From contig NZ_JADMWW010000006.1 in the NCBI RefSeq assembly GCF_015548375.1, positions 39,407-103,406 on the forward strand: a DNA stretch of 64,000 bases, given 5' to 3'. This document shows, in pieces, positions 18,610 to 27,324 of the stretch. Both the position numbers and the translations under genes were made by a program. The notes under the pieces are model-generated. The model was not told the origin of the DNA. It did not search any database and was given only the letters and a program-made list of their open reading frames with translations. The stretch is from Collinsella aerofaciens. GTDB lineage: Bacteria > Actinomycetota > Coriobacteriia > Coriobacteriales > Coriobacteriaceae. How positions within the stretch are numbered: position 1 is the first letter of the stretch; every line of letters begins with the position of its first letter.

Positions 18610-20613
18610 ATGTCGAAGCAGGCAGTCGTTGGAATCTTGGCGCATGTCGATGCCGGCAAGACCACGTTGGCCGAGGCCATGTTGTTCAACGTGGGTCGCA
18701 TTCGCAAGCGCGGCCGCGTGGACGATGGCGATTCGCATCTGGACACTAACGCGATCGAGCGCGAGCGCGGCATTACGATCTTCTCGTCGCAGGCCGTGCT
18801 CGACCACGGCGATACCCACGTCATGCTTGTGGATGCGCCCGGCCACGTCGATTTTTCGGCCGAGGCGGAGCGCACGCTGCGCGCGCTCGACTATGCGATT
18901 TTGGTTGTGGGTGCCAACGACGGCGTGCAGGGGCACACCGAAACCCTGTGGCGCCTGCTTGCGCGCTATGACATTCCGACGTTCATCTTTATCAACAAAA
19001 TCGATTTGGAGAATCCCGGCCGCGATGTTTTGCTGGCACAGCTTGGGCAACGTCTTTCCGAGGGCTGCCTGGATGCCAGCGAACTGTTGGTGGGTGGTGC
19101 CGTTCAGGAGGACGCTGCTGCGTTGGACGAGGCGGCGCTCGAGGAGTTTCTCGACGCAGGGGAGCTTTCGACTGCCACGCTTTCGCGGCTGGTCGCAGAG
19201 CGAAAGTTGTTTCCCTGCTTTGCGGGCTCGGCGCTCAAGGACCAGGGTGTGGCAGAGCTACTCGACGGCATATGCGCTTTGATGCGCGAGCGAACATGGC
19301 CCCAGGAGTTCGCCGCGCGAGTCTACCGCGTGAGTCGTGGAGACCGTGGCGAGCGTCTTGCCTGGGTCAAGGTGACGGGCGGTGTACTGCGTGCAAAGCA
19401 AGTTGTCGAGGGATGCTCTGGCGCCTCCACTTGGGAGCAAAAGATCGACCAGGTGCGCATCTATAACGGCGAGAAGTATGAGCTTGCCCAAGAAGTTGCT
19501 GCTGGCGGTATTTGTGCCGTGACGGGCCTTGCGCACGTTCGCCCAGGGGATGCCTTGGGGGCGGAGCCCGTGGGCGATGCGCCTGTCATCGCTCCGGTCC
19601 TCACCTATACGGTGCTTCCGGGCGAACACGATGTCCACGCGGTGTTCAAAGCACTGACAGAGTTGGCGGACGAAGATCCCATGCTCGGCGTAAGCTGGAA
19701 CACTCATCTTGAGCAGATTCATTTACAGCTGATGGGCGCCGTGCAACTCGAGGTCGTGCAGCGGGTGTTGGCCGATCGCTTTGGCCTTTCGGTTGCGTTT
19801 GAGTCTGGCGGCATTCTCTATAAGGAGACTATTTCGCAGCCGGTCGAGGGCGTGGGCCATTTTGAGCCGCTGCGCCACTATGCCGAGGTACATCTGCGCC
19901 TGGAGCCGTTGCCAGCGGGTTCGGGCGTGCAGTTTGGCACCGTGACCTCGACCGACGAACTCGATCTTAACTGGCAGCGTTTGGCACTCACCAACGCCAT
20001 GGAGCGCGATCACCTGGGCGCGCTGACCGGCTCGCCCATCACCGATGTGTGCATTACGCTCACGGGCGGCCGTGCGCATGCCAAACACACCGAGGGCGGC
20101 GATTTTCGCCAGGCCACGTACCGCGCGATTCGCCAGGGGCTCATGCAGGCGCGTGAGGCTGGCGCGGCGGTGCTGTTGGAGCCGTGGTATCGCTTTGAGC
20201 TCGAGGTGCCGGGGGAGTGCGTGGGCCGGGCACTCTCGGATGCCACGCGCATGGGTGCCGAGTACGAGCCGCCGACGATGGCGGGAGACCGGGCGAAGCT
20301 TGTGGGTCGCGTGCCGGCATCTGAGGTGCAGGATTACGCGCTGGAGGTGGCCGCCTATACGAGTGGTCGTGGGCATCTGTACCTAGAGTTCGCCGGCTAT
20401 GCGGCTTGCCATGATGCCGAGCGCGTCATCGAGACGGCCGCCTATGAGCCCGAGGCCGATCTGCCCAACACGCCCGATTCGATCTTTTGCTCCCACGGCG
20501 CCGGTTACACGGTCAAATGGTACGACGTCCCCGAGGCAGCCCACGTAAAGGTCGATCCCTCCACCTTCCGCCCCTGGCGAGCAGCAGACGCCGAGTTTTT
20601 CGGCCACATGTGA
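18610..20613 (+). CDS. Tet(M)/Tet(P)-like translational GTPase
   Basis: The 667-aa protein has the EF-G-like layout of ribosomal protection proteins: G1 AHVDAGKTT (residues 11-19), G2/switch region ERERGITI, G3 DAPGH (75-79), G4 NKID (129-132), then domains II-V with a C-terminal RGHLYLEFAGYA segment. It is slightly longer than the roughly 640-aa Tet(M) and clearly divergent. It belongs to the chromosomal 'translation factor GTPase' group of anaerobes whose role in tetracycline protection is usually unproven. AGGAGAGCC precedes the ATG. No mobile-element hallmarks flank it. Family call is firm; resistance is not claimed. Confidence 0.88.
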   Translation: MSKQAVVGILAHVDAGKTTLAEAMLFNVGRIRKRGRVDDGDSHLDTNAIERERGITIFSSQAVLDHGDTHVMLVDAPGHVDFSAEAERTLRALDYAILVVGANDGVQGHTETLWRLLARYDIPTFIFINKIDLENPGRDVLLAQLGQRLSEGCLDASELLVGGAVQEDAAALDEAALEEFLDAGELSTATLSRLVAERKLFPCFAGSALKDQGVAELLDGICALMRERTWPQEFAARVYRVSRGDRGERLAWVKVTGGVLRAKQVVEGCSGASTWEQKIDQVRIYNGEKYELAQEVAAGGICAVTGLAHVRPGDALGAEPVGDAPVIAPVLTYTVLPGEHDVHAVFKALTELADEDPMLGVSWNTHLEQIHLQLMGAVQLEVVQRVLADRFGLSVAFESGGILYKETISQPVEGVGHFEPLRHYAEVHLRLEPLPAGSGVQFGTVTSTDELDLNWQRLALTNAMERDHLGALTGSPITDVCITLTGGRAHAKHTEGGDFRQATYRAIRQGLMQAREAGAAVLLEPWYRFELEVPGECVGRALSDATRMGAEYEPPTMAGDRAKLVGRVPASEVQDYALEVAAYTSGRGHLYLEFAGYAACHDAERVIETAAYEPEADLPNTPDSIFCSHGAGYTVKWYDVPEAAHVKVDPSTFRPWRAADAEFFGHM

Positions 20614-20644
20614 CAGAGGGGCAGCCCCTTTGGCAGATTCAGTT

Positions 20645-20671
20645 GGTATAACTCGGTATAAGTTGGTATAA
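20645..20671. promoter_or_regulatory. Three GGTATAA boxes at exact 10-bp spacing
   Basis: GGTATAA occurs at 20645-20651, 20655-20661 and 20665-20671, each in phase with one helical turn. The array is 36 bp upstream of the AAA+ ATPase start and is the only such cluster I see. It suggests cooperative binding of a regulator, or a promoter with phased boxes. Confidence 0.5.
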
Positions 20672-20706
20672 CTATTACCAGGGTTTGCCAATCCGAGGAG
20701 GCCGAC

Positions 20707-21825
20707 ATGAATCCAAATCCCTTTAAGCCAACGGCAGGCAAGCGGCCTCCGATGCTCATTGGTCGCGAGTCGGTCATCGAAGATTTCGAGGAAGGGCTCG
20801 ATAACGGCGCCGGAGCGCCGGGCAGGCTCATGCTCATTACGGGAAACCGCGGCTGCGGCAAGACAGTTCTCCTGCGGGAGCTGCAACGTCTGGCCAGCGA
20901 GCGCGGATGGGCGGTTGTCTCCGATTCCGCTTCGCTTGGCTTATGCGACCGCTTGGCCGACGCGCTTCGCTCGAATAAACCCGTTGTGACGTCAATGGAG
21001 TTCGGTCCTTCGTTTGGCCGGATGTCGGTCGAGGCGGCGCGAGCAAAGGGCGAGACGTTGCGAGGGCTGGTCAACGAGCGCCTTAAGAAGCTCGGTCCAG
21101 GCAAGGGCATACTGTTTGCGATTGACGAGGCGCAATCGGCGTCTATCGAGGAACTGGCGGCTCTTGCCGTTCTCTATCAGCAGGTGCTCGGAGACCAGGA
21201 TGCCACGGGATTACCCGATAGCGACCAGCGCGGTCTTGCGCTGGTTTTTGCCGGCTTGCCCAGTATGGTTGACGATCTGCTCGAAGAGCCGAGCGTGACG
21301 TTTTTGCGCCGCGCCCAGCAGCGTACGCTGGGGGCGATATCTTTGCCCAAGGTGCGCGATTCATATATCCAGACGGTCAAAGACGCTGGTCTTTACGTTG
21401 ACGCGGAGACGGCGGACCTTGCGGCACGCAAGAGCATGGGGCATCCCTATATGGTTCAGCTGGTGGGATATTACATGTGGCGGTCTGCTGTCCGGCGTGG
21501 CTCGCAGGTCATCGAAAGGCGCGATGTCGAGGATGGCCATGCGGATGCCGTCTCCGAGTTCTACGAAGCGGTTGACGCGCCCCTGTATTACGGGCTGCGC
21601 AGTCCACAGCGCCTCTTTATCGAGGCCATGGCGGTTGACGAGGACAAACCGACGCGCATGGCGGATATCATTGAGCGCTGCGAGCGTACCCAGAGCTGGG
21701 CGAGTAAATATCGAGCAAGCCTGATTCGCGAGCGCGTCATCGAAGCTGCCGGATACGGCCTCGTCCGGTTTACCGTGCCCATGCTGGGCGCGTACATTCG
21801 CGATCGAGTTTTATGGCATGAGTAG
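20707..21825 (+). CDS. AAA+ family ATPase, ORC/Cdc6-like layout
   Basis: The 372-aa protein has an N-terminal LIGRESVIEDFEEG box, Walker A GNRGCGKT (residues 46-53), Walker B ILFAIDEAQ (135-143), a sensor-like VFAGLPSM and a C-terminal region with winged-helix character (about 290-372). This resembles ORC/Cdc6-like or STAND-type ATPases annotated simply as 'ATP-binding protein'. AGGAGGCCGAC precedes the ATG. Its stop overlaps the start of the UvrA2-like gene by 8 bp, suggesting coupled translation and a joint role. No nuclease or effector domain is visible. Function unknown. Confidence 0.75.
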   Translation: MNPNPFKPTAGKRPPMLIGRESVIEDFEEGLDNGAGAPGRLMLITGNRGCGKTVLLRELQRLASERGWAVVSDSASLGLCDRLADALRSNKPVVTSMEFGPSFGRMSVEAARAKGETLRGLVNERLKKLGPGKGILFAIDEAQSASIEELAALAVLYQQVLGDQDATGLPDSDQRGLALVFAGLPSMVDDLLEEPSVTFLRRAQQRTLGAISLPKVRDSYIQTVKDAGLYVDAETADLAARKSMGHPYMVQLVGYYMWRSAVRRGSQVIERRDVEDGHADAVSEFYEAVDAPLYYGLRSPQRLFIEAMAVDEDKPTRMADIIERCERTQSWASKYRASLIRERVIEAAGYGLVRFTVPMLGAYIRDRVLWHE

Positions 21826-24331
21826 GGTGATAAAGGTGACGGAACAGAAGATGAGCCCGCAGGCTATCGAAGTGCGTGGCGCACGTGTACACAACCTCAA
21901 GGACATCGATATCGATATTCCGCTGGGAAAGCTCGTGGGTATTGCCGGCGTGTCGGGCTCGGGCAAGAGTTCGCTGGCGCTGGGGGTTCTTTATGCTGAG
22001 GGCTCGCGTCGCTACTTGGAAGCACTCAGCACCTATACTCGACGTCGCCTGACGCAGGCCGAACACGCCCAGGTGGACGAGGTACTGCACGTGCCGGCGG
22101 CGCTCGCATTGCATCAGCGCCCCAGCGTGCCGGGCGTGCGTTCCACCTTTGGCACCATGACCGAGCTCAACAACAGCCTGCGTCTGCTCTTTAGCCGCTG
22201 TGCCCATCACGTGTGCCCGCATTGCGGGGCGCGTGTGGAGCCGAGCCTTAATGTGGCTGCGGGCCTGTCGCTCACGTGCCCCGCATGCGGCCGCGAGTTC
22301 TACGCGCCGGGTGCCGAGGACCTTGCCTTTAACAGCGGCGGCGCGTGCTCTACCTGCGGCGGCACTGGTGTCATGCGCGAGGTGGACGAGGCGAGCCTGG
22401 TGCCCGACGAGTCAAAGACCATCAACGAAGGCGCGGTGCTTCCCTGGGGTACGCTCATGTGGGATCTGATGAAGCAGGTGGCCGGCGAGATGGGCGTGCG
22501 CACCGACGTGCCGTTTAACCAGCTCACGCCTCAAGAGCGCGACATCGTGTTTCATGGTCCGGCGGTTAAGAAGCACATCCTCTACGTGCCCAAAAACGGC
22601 GAGGGCGCTACGCCACTCGACTTTACCTATTACAACGCCGTCTATACCGTCGAGAATGCGCTCGCCAAGGTCAAGGACGATAAGGGCTTAAAACGCGTTG
22701 CGCGCTTTTTGCGCGAGGGGCCATGCCGTGACTGCGGCGGCACGCGTCTCTCTGAGGCCGCACGCCAGCCCCAGGTGCGCGGTATCAATCTGGCACAGGC
22801 CGCGGCCATGACGCTTGGTGATGCGGTTGAGTGGGTGCGCGAGGTGCCCGCATCCTTGCCGACCGAGATGCAGCCCATGGCGACGGATATCTGCGATTCG
22901 TTTTTGGGTGCGGCCCGTCGCCTGGTCGATTTGGGCCTCGATTATCTTTCGCTCGATCGCGCCGGTGCCACGCTTTCCACGGGTGAGCGCCAGCGCGTGC
23001 AACTCGCCCGCGTGGTGCGCAACCGATCGACGGGCGTGCTCTATGTGCTGGACGAGCCCTCGATTGGCTTGCATCCTGCCAATGTCGACGGCCTGGTAGG
23101 CGTGATGCGAGATCTGGTGGATGACGGTAACACCGTGGTTGTTGTCGACCACGATACGCGCGTACTGGCGGATGCCGACTATCTGGTCGAGATGGGTCCC
23201 GTTGCCGGAGCAGGCGGCGGCAATGTGATCGCCGCTGGTACGGTAGACGAGGTCGAGCAATCGCAGGGCAGTCGCATCGCGCCGTTTTTGCGCTCAGAGT
23301 CCAAGCGCTTGCGTCCGCAGGTGACTGATGAGGAAATGTTCGACCAGGGCCATATCCGCATGGCAACCGAGGCCATCCATACCGTCAAACCGCTCGAAGT
23401 CGATATCCCGCGCGGCCGCCTTGTCGCGGTGACGGGCGTTTCGGGTTCGGGCAAGACGACGTTGGTGCTCGAGACGCTCATCCCGGCGCTCAAGGCGCAG
23501 GCAGCCGGCGAACGCTTGCCGGGGCACGTGCGTTGGGTCGATGCCGAGGGCATTGCCCGTGCCAACCTGATTGACGCCACGCCCATCGGTGCCAACGTGC
23601 GCTCGACGGTAGCGACCTATGCCGACATCCATGATGAGCTGCGCCGCGCCTTCGCCCGTACGCCCGAAGCCAAGGCAGCCGGCTACAAGGCAGGTGCCTT
23701 TAGCTACAACACTGGCACTCTGCGCTGCCCTACGTGCGATGGCACGGGCTCGATATCGCTCGACGTGCAGTTTCTGCCCGACGTCGAGATCGTCTGCCCA
23801 GCGTGTCGCGGTTCGCGTTATGCAGACACGGCTTCGCATATCCATCGCGAGGGCAAGGACGGGAGCCTGCTTACGTTGCCGCAGCTCATGGACATGAGTG
23901 TGGACGAGGCCATCGACGCCACACTGGGACTCAAGAAAGTCCAGGCGCGCTTGCAGACCTTGCACGACCTGGGCTTGGGTTATCTCACGCTCGGTGAGCC
24001 CACGCCGGCGCTCTCGGGCGGCGAGGCGCAGCGTCTTAAGCTTGCGAGCGAGATGGGACGCGTGCAGGACGATGCCGTATTCGTGTTCGACGAGCCTACG
24101 ATCGGCCTACATCCGCTCGATGTTCAGGTGCTGCTGAGTGTGTTCGACGGCCTTGTTGCCAAGGGCGCCACGGTTATCGTGATCGAACACGATCTCGACC
24201 TTATCCGTAACGCCGATTATGTGATCGACATGGGCCCGGGCGGTGGCGACGCCGGCGGGCAAATCGTCTGCGCCGGCACGCCGGCGGATATCGTCGCTTG
24301 CTCCAAGAGCATTACCGGTCGCTACCTATAA
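21818..24331 (+). CDS. UvrA2-like ABC excinuclease-family ATPase lacking the UvrB-binding domain
   Basis: The 837-aa protein has two ABC modules: Walker A GVSGSGKSS (residues 44-52) with signature LSTGERQRVQLAR, and Walker A GVSGSGKTT (540-548) with LSGGEAQRLKLAS. It has zinc-finger cysteines (CPHCG, CSTCGGTG, CPTCDGTG). Canonical UvrA is about 940 aa. Here the stretch between RSTFGTMTE and the FNSGGACSTC region is only about 45 residues, too short for the UvrB-binding domain. This matches UvrA2-type proteins linked to DNA-damage tolerance or drug self-resistance rather than UvrABC repair. The start overlaps the AAA+ gene; ATG 21851 is an alternative. Confidence 0.88.
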   Translation: MSRVIKVTEQKMSPQAIEVRGARVHNLKDIDIDIPLGKLVGIAGVSGSGKSSLALGVLYAEGSRRYLEALSTYTRRRLTQAEHAQVDEVLHVPAALALHQRPSVPGVRSTFGTMTELNNSLRLLFSRCAHHVCPHCGARVEPSLNVAAGLSLTCPACGREFYAPGAEDLAFNSGGACSTCGGTGVMREVDEASLVPDESKTINEGAVLPWGTLMWDLMKQVAGEMGVRTDVPFNQLTPQERDIVFHGPAVKKHILYVPKNGEGATPLDFTYYNAVYTVENALAKVKDDKGLKRVARFLREGPCRDCGGTRLSEAARQPQVRGINLAQAAAMTLGDAVEWVREVPASLPTEMQPMATDICDSFLGAARRLVDLGLDYLSLDRAGATLSTGERQRVQLARVVRNRSTGVLYVLDEPSIGLHPANVDGLVGVMRDLVDDGNTVVVVDHDTRVLADADYLVEMGPVAGAGGGNVIAAGTVDEVEQSQGSRIAPFLRSESKRLRPQVTDEEMFDQGHIRMATEAIHTVKPLEVDIPRGRLVAVTGVSGSGKTTLVLETLIPALKAQAAGERLPGHVRWVDAEGIARANLIDATPIGANVRSTVATYADIHDELRRAFARTPEAKAAGYKAGAFSYNTGTLRCPTCDGTGSISLDVQFLPDVEIVCPACRGSRYADTASHIHREGKDGSLLTLPQLMDMSVDEAIDATLGLKKVQARLQTLHDLGLGYLTLGEPTPALSGGEAQRLKLASEMGRVQDDAVFVFDEPTIGLHPLDVQVLLSVFDGLVAKGATVIVIEHDLDLIRNADYVIDMGPGGGDAGGQIVCAGTPADIVACSKSITGRYL

Positions 24332-24334
24332 CCG

Positions 24335-24367
24335 AATGTGATAAAGGGACTGTCCCTTTGTTACATT
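24335..24367. repeat. GGGAC-core palindromic repeat overlapping the trmL stop
   Basis: The 16-bp arms 24335-24350 and 24352-24367 pair at 14 of 16 positions and carry AAAGGGAC/GTCCCTTT. The right arm includes the trmL stop codon (24361-24363). It lies between the convergent UvrA2-like and trmL genes and could work as a terminator for both. Confidence 0.75.
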
Positions 24368-24960
24368 CCCGGAAAGCCTGTTTGGCGCAGGGCCTCGTAG
24401 AGGACGATGGCGGCGCTGTTGGAGAGGTTGAGTGCACTGATGCGGTAGTCGTCCGGGTTGACGAAGTTGCCGCAGATGTCCTGTTGAAGGATGGCCTCGT
24501 GGCTGTCCTCGGTATGCCCGAGTGATTCCTCGTGGGCTTCCCATGCCTCGGCGTTATCGAGTGAGTCACAATCGCGCAGCATCGGGATGCGCTCGCAGCG
24601 CTCGGGCGCCGCGGCAAGCAGTGGCTCGGGAATGCCCGAGCTCTCGCTGCCAAAGACCAGGTAGTCGCCATCGCGGTAGGTACTCTGCGCATAGGTTCGG
24701 CGCGCCTTTTTGGTCAGCAGATGCAGGCGCTCGTCGGCGGGGGAGAGGCCGTTGCGCGCAAGGAAATCCTCCCAGCCGGCATAGGTCGTCACGTCCAAGT
24801 TTTGCCAGTAGCCCAGACCGGCGCGACGTACCGTCTTGTCATCGAGCGAAAAGCCCAGTGGCTCCACCAGATGCAGATGGGCGCCGGTGACCACGCAGGT
24901 ACGGCCGATATTGCCCGTATTGGCCGGAATCTCGGGTGCATACAGCACGATATTGAACAT
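24361..24960 (-). CDS. trmL: tRNA (cytidine(34)-2'-O)-methyltransferase
   Basis: The 199-aa SPOUT-fold enzyme methylates the wobble nucleotide of tRNA-Leu isoacceptors. MFNIVLYAPEIPANTGNIGR at the N-terminus is the family signature, followed by HLVEPLGFSLDDKTVRRAGLGYW. The C-terminal knot has LVFGSESSGIPEPLL and ISALNLSNSAAIVLYEALRQ. The frame is open upstream to 25173, but ATG 24960 follows AAGGAG and matches the family start. The insert containing AWEAHEESLGHTEDSH (about 140-165) is longer than in E. coli TrmL. A perfect palindrome separates it from the upstream CobW gene. Confidence 0.93.
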   Translation of the reverse strand: MFNIVLYAPEIPANTGNIGRTCVVTGAHLHLVEPLGFSLDDKTVRRAGLGYWQNLDVTTYAGWEDFLARNGLSPADERLHLLTKKARRTYAQSTYRDGDYLVFGSESSGIPEPLLAAAPERCERIPMLRDCDSLDNAEAWEAHEESLGHTEDSHEAILQQDICGNFVNPDDYRISALNLSNSAAIVLYEALRQTGFPGM

Positions 24961-24984
24961 GAATCTCCTTGGCTCAGAACGAAA

Positions 24985-25015
24985 AACCACCACGAAGGGT
25001 ACCTTCGTGGTGGTT
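24985..25015. repeat. Perfect 14-bp-arm palindrome (CCACCACGAAGG type)
   Basis: AACCACCACGAAGG (24985-24998) and CCTTCGTGGTGGTT (25002-25015) enclose GTA. It belongs with the element at 59064-59116, which has CCACCACAAAGG arms. It lies between the CobW gene and trmL, both on the minus strand. Confidence 0.75.
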
Positions 25016-25055
25016 AGGCGGTTACGTGGGCGGAAAAATGCCCGCTTGGATAAAC

Positions 25056-26186
25056 CTAGGCGCGGTGCCAGTCGGTCAGGCAGGCATCGAGGGAGGCGAT
25101 GAGCGCATCCTTGTCCATGTGACGGCCAATGATGCACAGGCTCGTCATGCGGTCGCCCGTCTCGTCGTCCCAAATCTGCATGATCTCGGGGTTCTCGTCG
25201 ATGATCTTCTGCTTCTCGCCCTCGGGCGCCGAATCGACAAACAGGCCGTTCTCCATCAGGCGCATCTGGTGGCCGGCCTGCTCAAACATGTAGCACATGT
25301 CCGGATCGCCGGTCTGCCACAGCGGACCCTTGACGCGGATGACCTCGTCGGGCCACTCCTGCTCAACAAAATCGGTGAACTTCTGCAGGTCAAACGGCTT
25401 GCGGCGCGAGTACACAAAGGTCTCGATGTCGTACTCGAGCACCTCGGGGTCGTCGTGCTCCTCGGGATGCTCCATGGCCTCGATCCAGGCGGCGGAGTTG
25501 TAGGCGCGCATAAAGTCGAAGCGGTCGGTATCGAGCAGCTCCTCCATGGGGACCTCGCCGTTTTGGGCCTCGACAATTACGGCGTCTTTCTGCAGGCTGC
25601 GCACGATGGCCTTGAGCTCGGCAATCTGCTCAGGCGTCACGGTGTCGGTCTTGTTGAGGATCAGCGTGGAGCAGAACTCGATCTGCTGGATGAGCAGGCT
25701 CTCGATGTCGTCCTCGTCGATATCCTCGGCCAGCAGGTCGCGACCGCCGTTGAACTCGTCGTACATGCGGGCGCAGTCGACCACAGCCACGATGTTGTCG
25801 AGCGCGAGCTTGGGCTCGCCGCCCACCTTAGCCTCATCGCAGAAGCTCGAGATGGTGTAGGCGATGGGGATGGGCTCGCAAATGCCCGATGCCTCGATGA
25901 TGATGTAGTCGAAGTTGCCCGAATCGGCGATGCCCTGCAGCTGGTTGGCCAGGTCATCCGAAAGCGTGCAGCAGATGCAGCCGTTGGTGAGCGGGATGAG
26001 GTCGTCGGTCTCGGAAAGGCCGCCGTCGGCGATGAGGCTGGCATCGACGTTGATCTCGCCGATATCGTTGACGATCACGGCGGCGCGGATGCCGCCGTCG
26101 TTAGCGAGGATGTGGTTGAGCAGCGTGGTCTTGCCGGCACCGAGGTATCCGGTAAGCATGATGATCTTCACGGGTTTGTTGGGCAT
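25056..26186 (-). CDS. CobW/COG0523 family GTPase (metal chaperone type)
   Basis: The 376-aa G3E-family GTPase has Walker A GYLGAGKTT (residues 13-21), the metal-binding CICC (70-73), an NKTD G4 motif near residue 166 and a CobW C-terminal domain. COG0523 proteins insert or traffic metals, most often zinc. The C-terminal region is rich in Asp/Glu/His (EHPEEHDDPE), which could add metal affinity. ATG 26186 follows AAAGGAGG and is preferred over the in-frame ATG at 26207. No Zur box was recognised upstream, so the metal is unassigned. Confidence 0.88.
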   Translation of the reverse strand: MPNKPVKIIMLTGYLGAGKTTLLNHILANDGGIRAAVIVNDIGEINVDASLIADGGLSETDDLIPLTNGCICCTLSDDLANQLQGIADSGNFDYIIIEASGICEPIPIAYTISSFCDEAKVGGEPKLALDNIVAVVDCARMYDEFNGGRDLLAEDIDEDDIESLLIQQIEFCSTLILNKTDTVTPEQIAELKAIVRSLQKDAVIVEAQNGEVPMEELLDTDRFDFMRAYNSAAWIEAMEHPEEHDDPEVLEYDIETFVYSRRKPFDLQKFTDFVEQEWPDEVIRVKGPLWQTGDPDMCYMFEQAGHQMRLMENGLFVDSAPEGEKQKIIDENPEIMQIWDDETGDRMTSLCIIGRHMDKDALIASLDACLTDWHRA

Positions 26187-26272
26187 GTGCCCTCCTTTGT
26201 TAGACATGGCTTACAGTTGAATCATATGCCAAACGCCTGCTCTTATACCCACGCGCTGGCAAATAACACAGG

Positions 26273-26614
26273 CTACTCCCAGGCTCCCCATACATCGGGG
26301 CAATAACCGACGGTGGCCTTTTTGCCGTTGCGCACGATGGGCTCGGCTAGAACCTGCTGGTTCTCGAGCAGCTTGTCGAAGCGCTGGCTAGGGGTGAGGT
26401 GCTGGATGAGCGCGAGCATCTCCTCGTCCTTGGCCTTGGGGTTGAGCAGCTTGTCGATGCCGCCGACCGCCTGCATCACGCTCGTGAGCTCGCCCTTGCT
26501 CATCTCCTTTTCCTTAAGGTCGATAAACTGCACCTTAATGCGGCGCTCCTTAAAATAGCGCTGGGCCTTCTTGGTATCGAACGACTTCTTAGTCCCGAAG
26601 ATTTGAATATTCAT
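26273..26614 (-). CDS. ArsC/Spx family protein lacking the active-site cysteine
   Basis: The 113-aa thioredoxin-like protein follows the ArsC/YffB pattern: IFGTKKSFDTKKAQRYFKER at the N-terminus, FIDLKEKEMSKGEL, and the C-terminal PIVRNGKKATVGY segment. Where active arsenate reductases and Spx proteins have a Cys in the first loop, this one has Ser (TKKSFDTKKA), so reductase chemistry by the usual mechanism is unlikely. It may act as a binding or regulatory protein. It is followed on the same strand by the CobW gene and preceded by the flavodoxin-like gene 12 bp away. Confidence 0.82.
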   Translation of the reverse strand: MNIQIFGTKKSFDTKKAQRYFKERRIKVQFIDLKEKEMSKGELTSVMQAVGGIDKLLNPKAKDEEMLALIQHLTPSQRFDKLLENQQVLAEPIVRNGKKATVGYCPDVWGAWE

Positions 26615-26626
26615 GGCCCCGCCGCT

Positions 26627-27253
26627 CTATCGAATGAAGTTGGTCGTTGCGCGATCTGCCTCGGGCGCGTTGATACCGGCGGCTTGTCCCGCCTCGATGC
26701 AGCGCAGGAGCCAAGCCATGTTTTTGCCGATGTTTCGCATGGTGGCAAGGCCCTCGGCATCCCCATCGGCGTCGCCGGGCACGCGGCCAAACACGTTGTT
26801 CCAGTAGGTGGAAGCAACCACGGGCATTTGGTTGATGGTGAAGTACTTGTTGAGCACGTCGAAGGTCGTCGACGTACCGCCGCGACGGGCGACGGCGACG
26901 GCAGCGCCCGGCTTGTGTGCAAAGGCTTTGCCTCCGGCATAGAATACGCGATCGAGGGCCGAGAGGATGCGTCCGCTGGGATGCGCATAGTAGACAGGTG
27001 AGCCAAAGACAAAGCCATCTGCCTGCTCGGCGGCAGCGATGAGCTCGTTCACCACGTCGTCGTCAAAGGTGCAGCGACCGCCAAGTTTGCCACACTGGCC
27101 GCAACCGATGCAATCGCGAATGGGCTTGGCGCCCAGCTGAAACGCCTCGGTATCAATGCCTTCGGCAATGAGCTGCTCGGCGACTTCGGCGAGTGCGCGG
27201 GCGGTGTTGCCGTTTGCCTTGGGGCTGCCATTGACCAAAAGAACCTTCATCAC
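26627..27253 (-). CDS. Flavodoxin-like NAD(P)H-dependent oxidoreductase, possible iron-sulfur flavoprotein
   Basis: The 208-aa protein has the FMN-binding start VLLVNGSPKANGNTARA and SPVYYAHPSGRI, typical of NADPH-dependent FMN reductases. A compact cysteine cluster, C48, C51, C54 and C61 (CIGCGQCGKLGGRC), matches the 4Fe-4S ligand spacing of archaeal-type iron-sulfur flavoproteins. It is likely a cytoplasmic electron-transfer or detoxifying reductase. The start is ATG 27253 or the adjacent ATG 27250. It precedes the ArsC-like gene by 12 bp, so the two are probably co-transcribed. Confidence 0.87.
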   Translation of the reverse strand: MMKVLLVNGSPKANGNTARALAEVAEQLIAEGIDTEAFQLGAKPIRDCIGCGQCGKLGGRCTFDDDVVNELIAAAEQADGFVFGSPVYYAHPSGRILSALDRVFYAGGKAFAHKPGAAVAVARRGGTSTTFDVLNKYFTINQMPVVASTYWNNVFGRVPGDADGDAEGLATMRNIGKNMAWLLRCIEAGQAAGINAPEADRATTNFIR

Positions 27254-27324
27254 AAACTCCCTCTGCTTTTGGTGACTTCTGCAGAGGATTATCGCACGAT
27301 GGGGGAGGCGGCGCGGGCGCGGCG

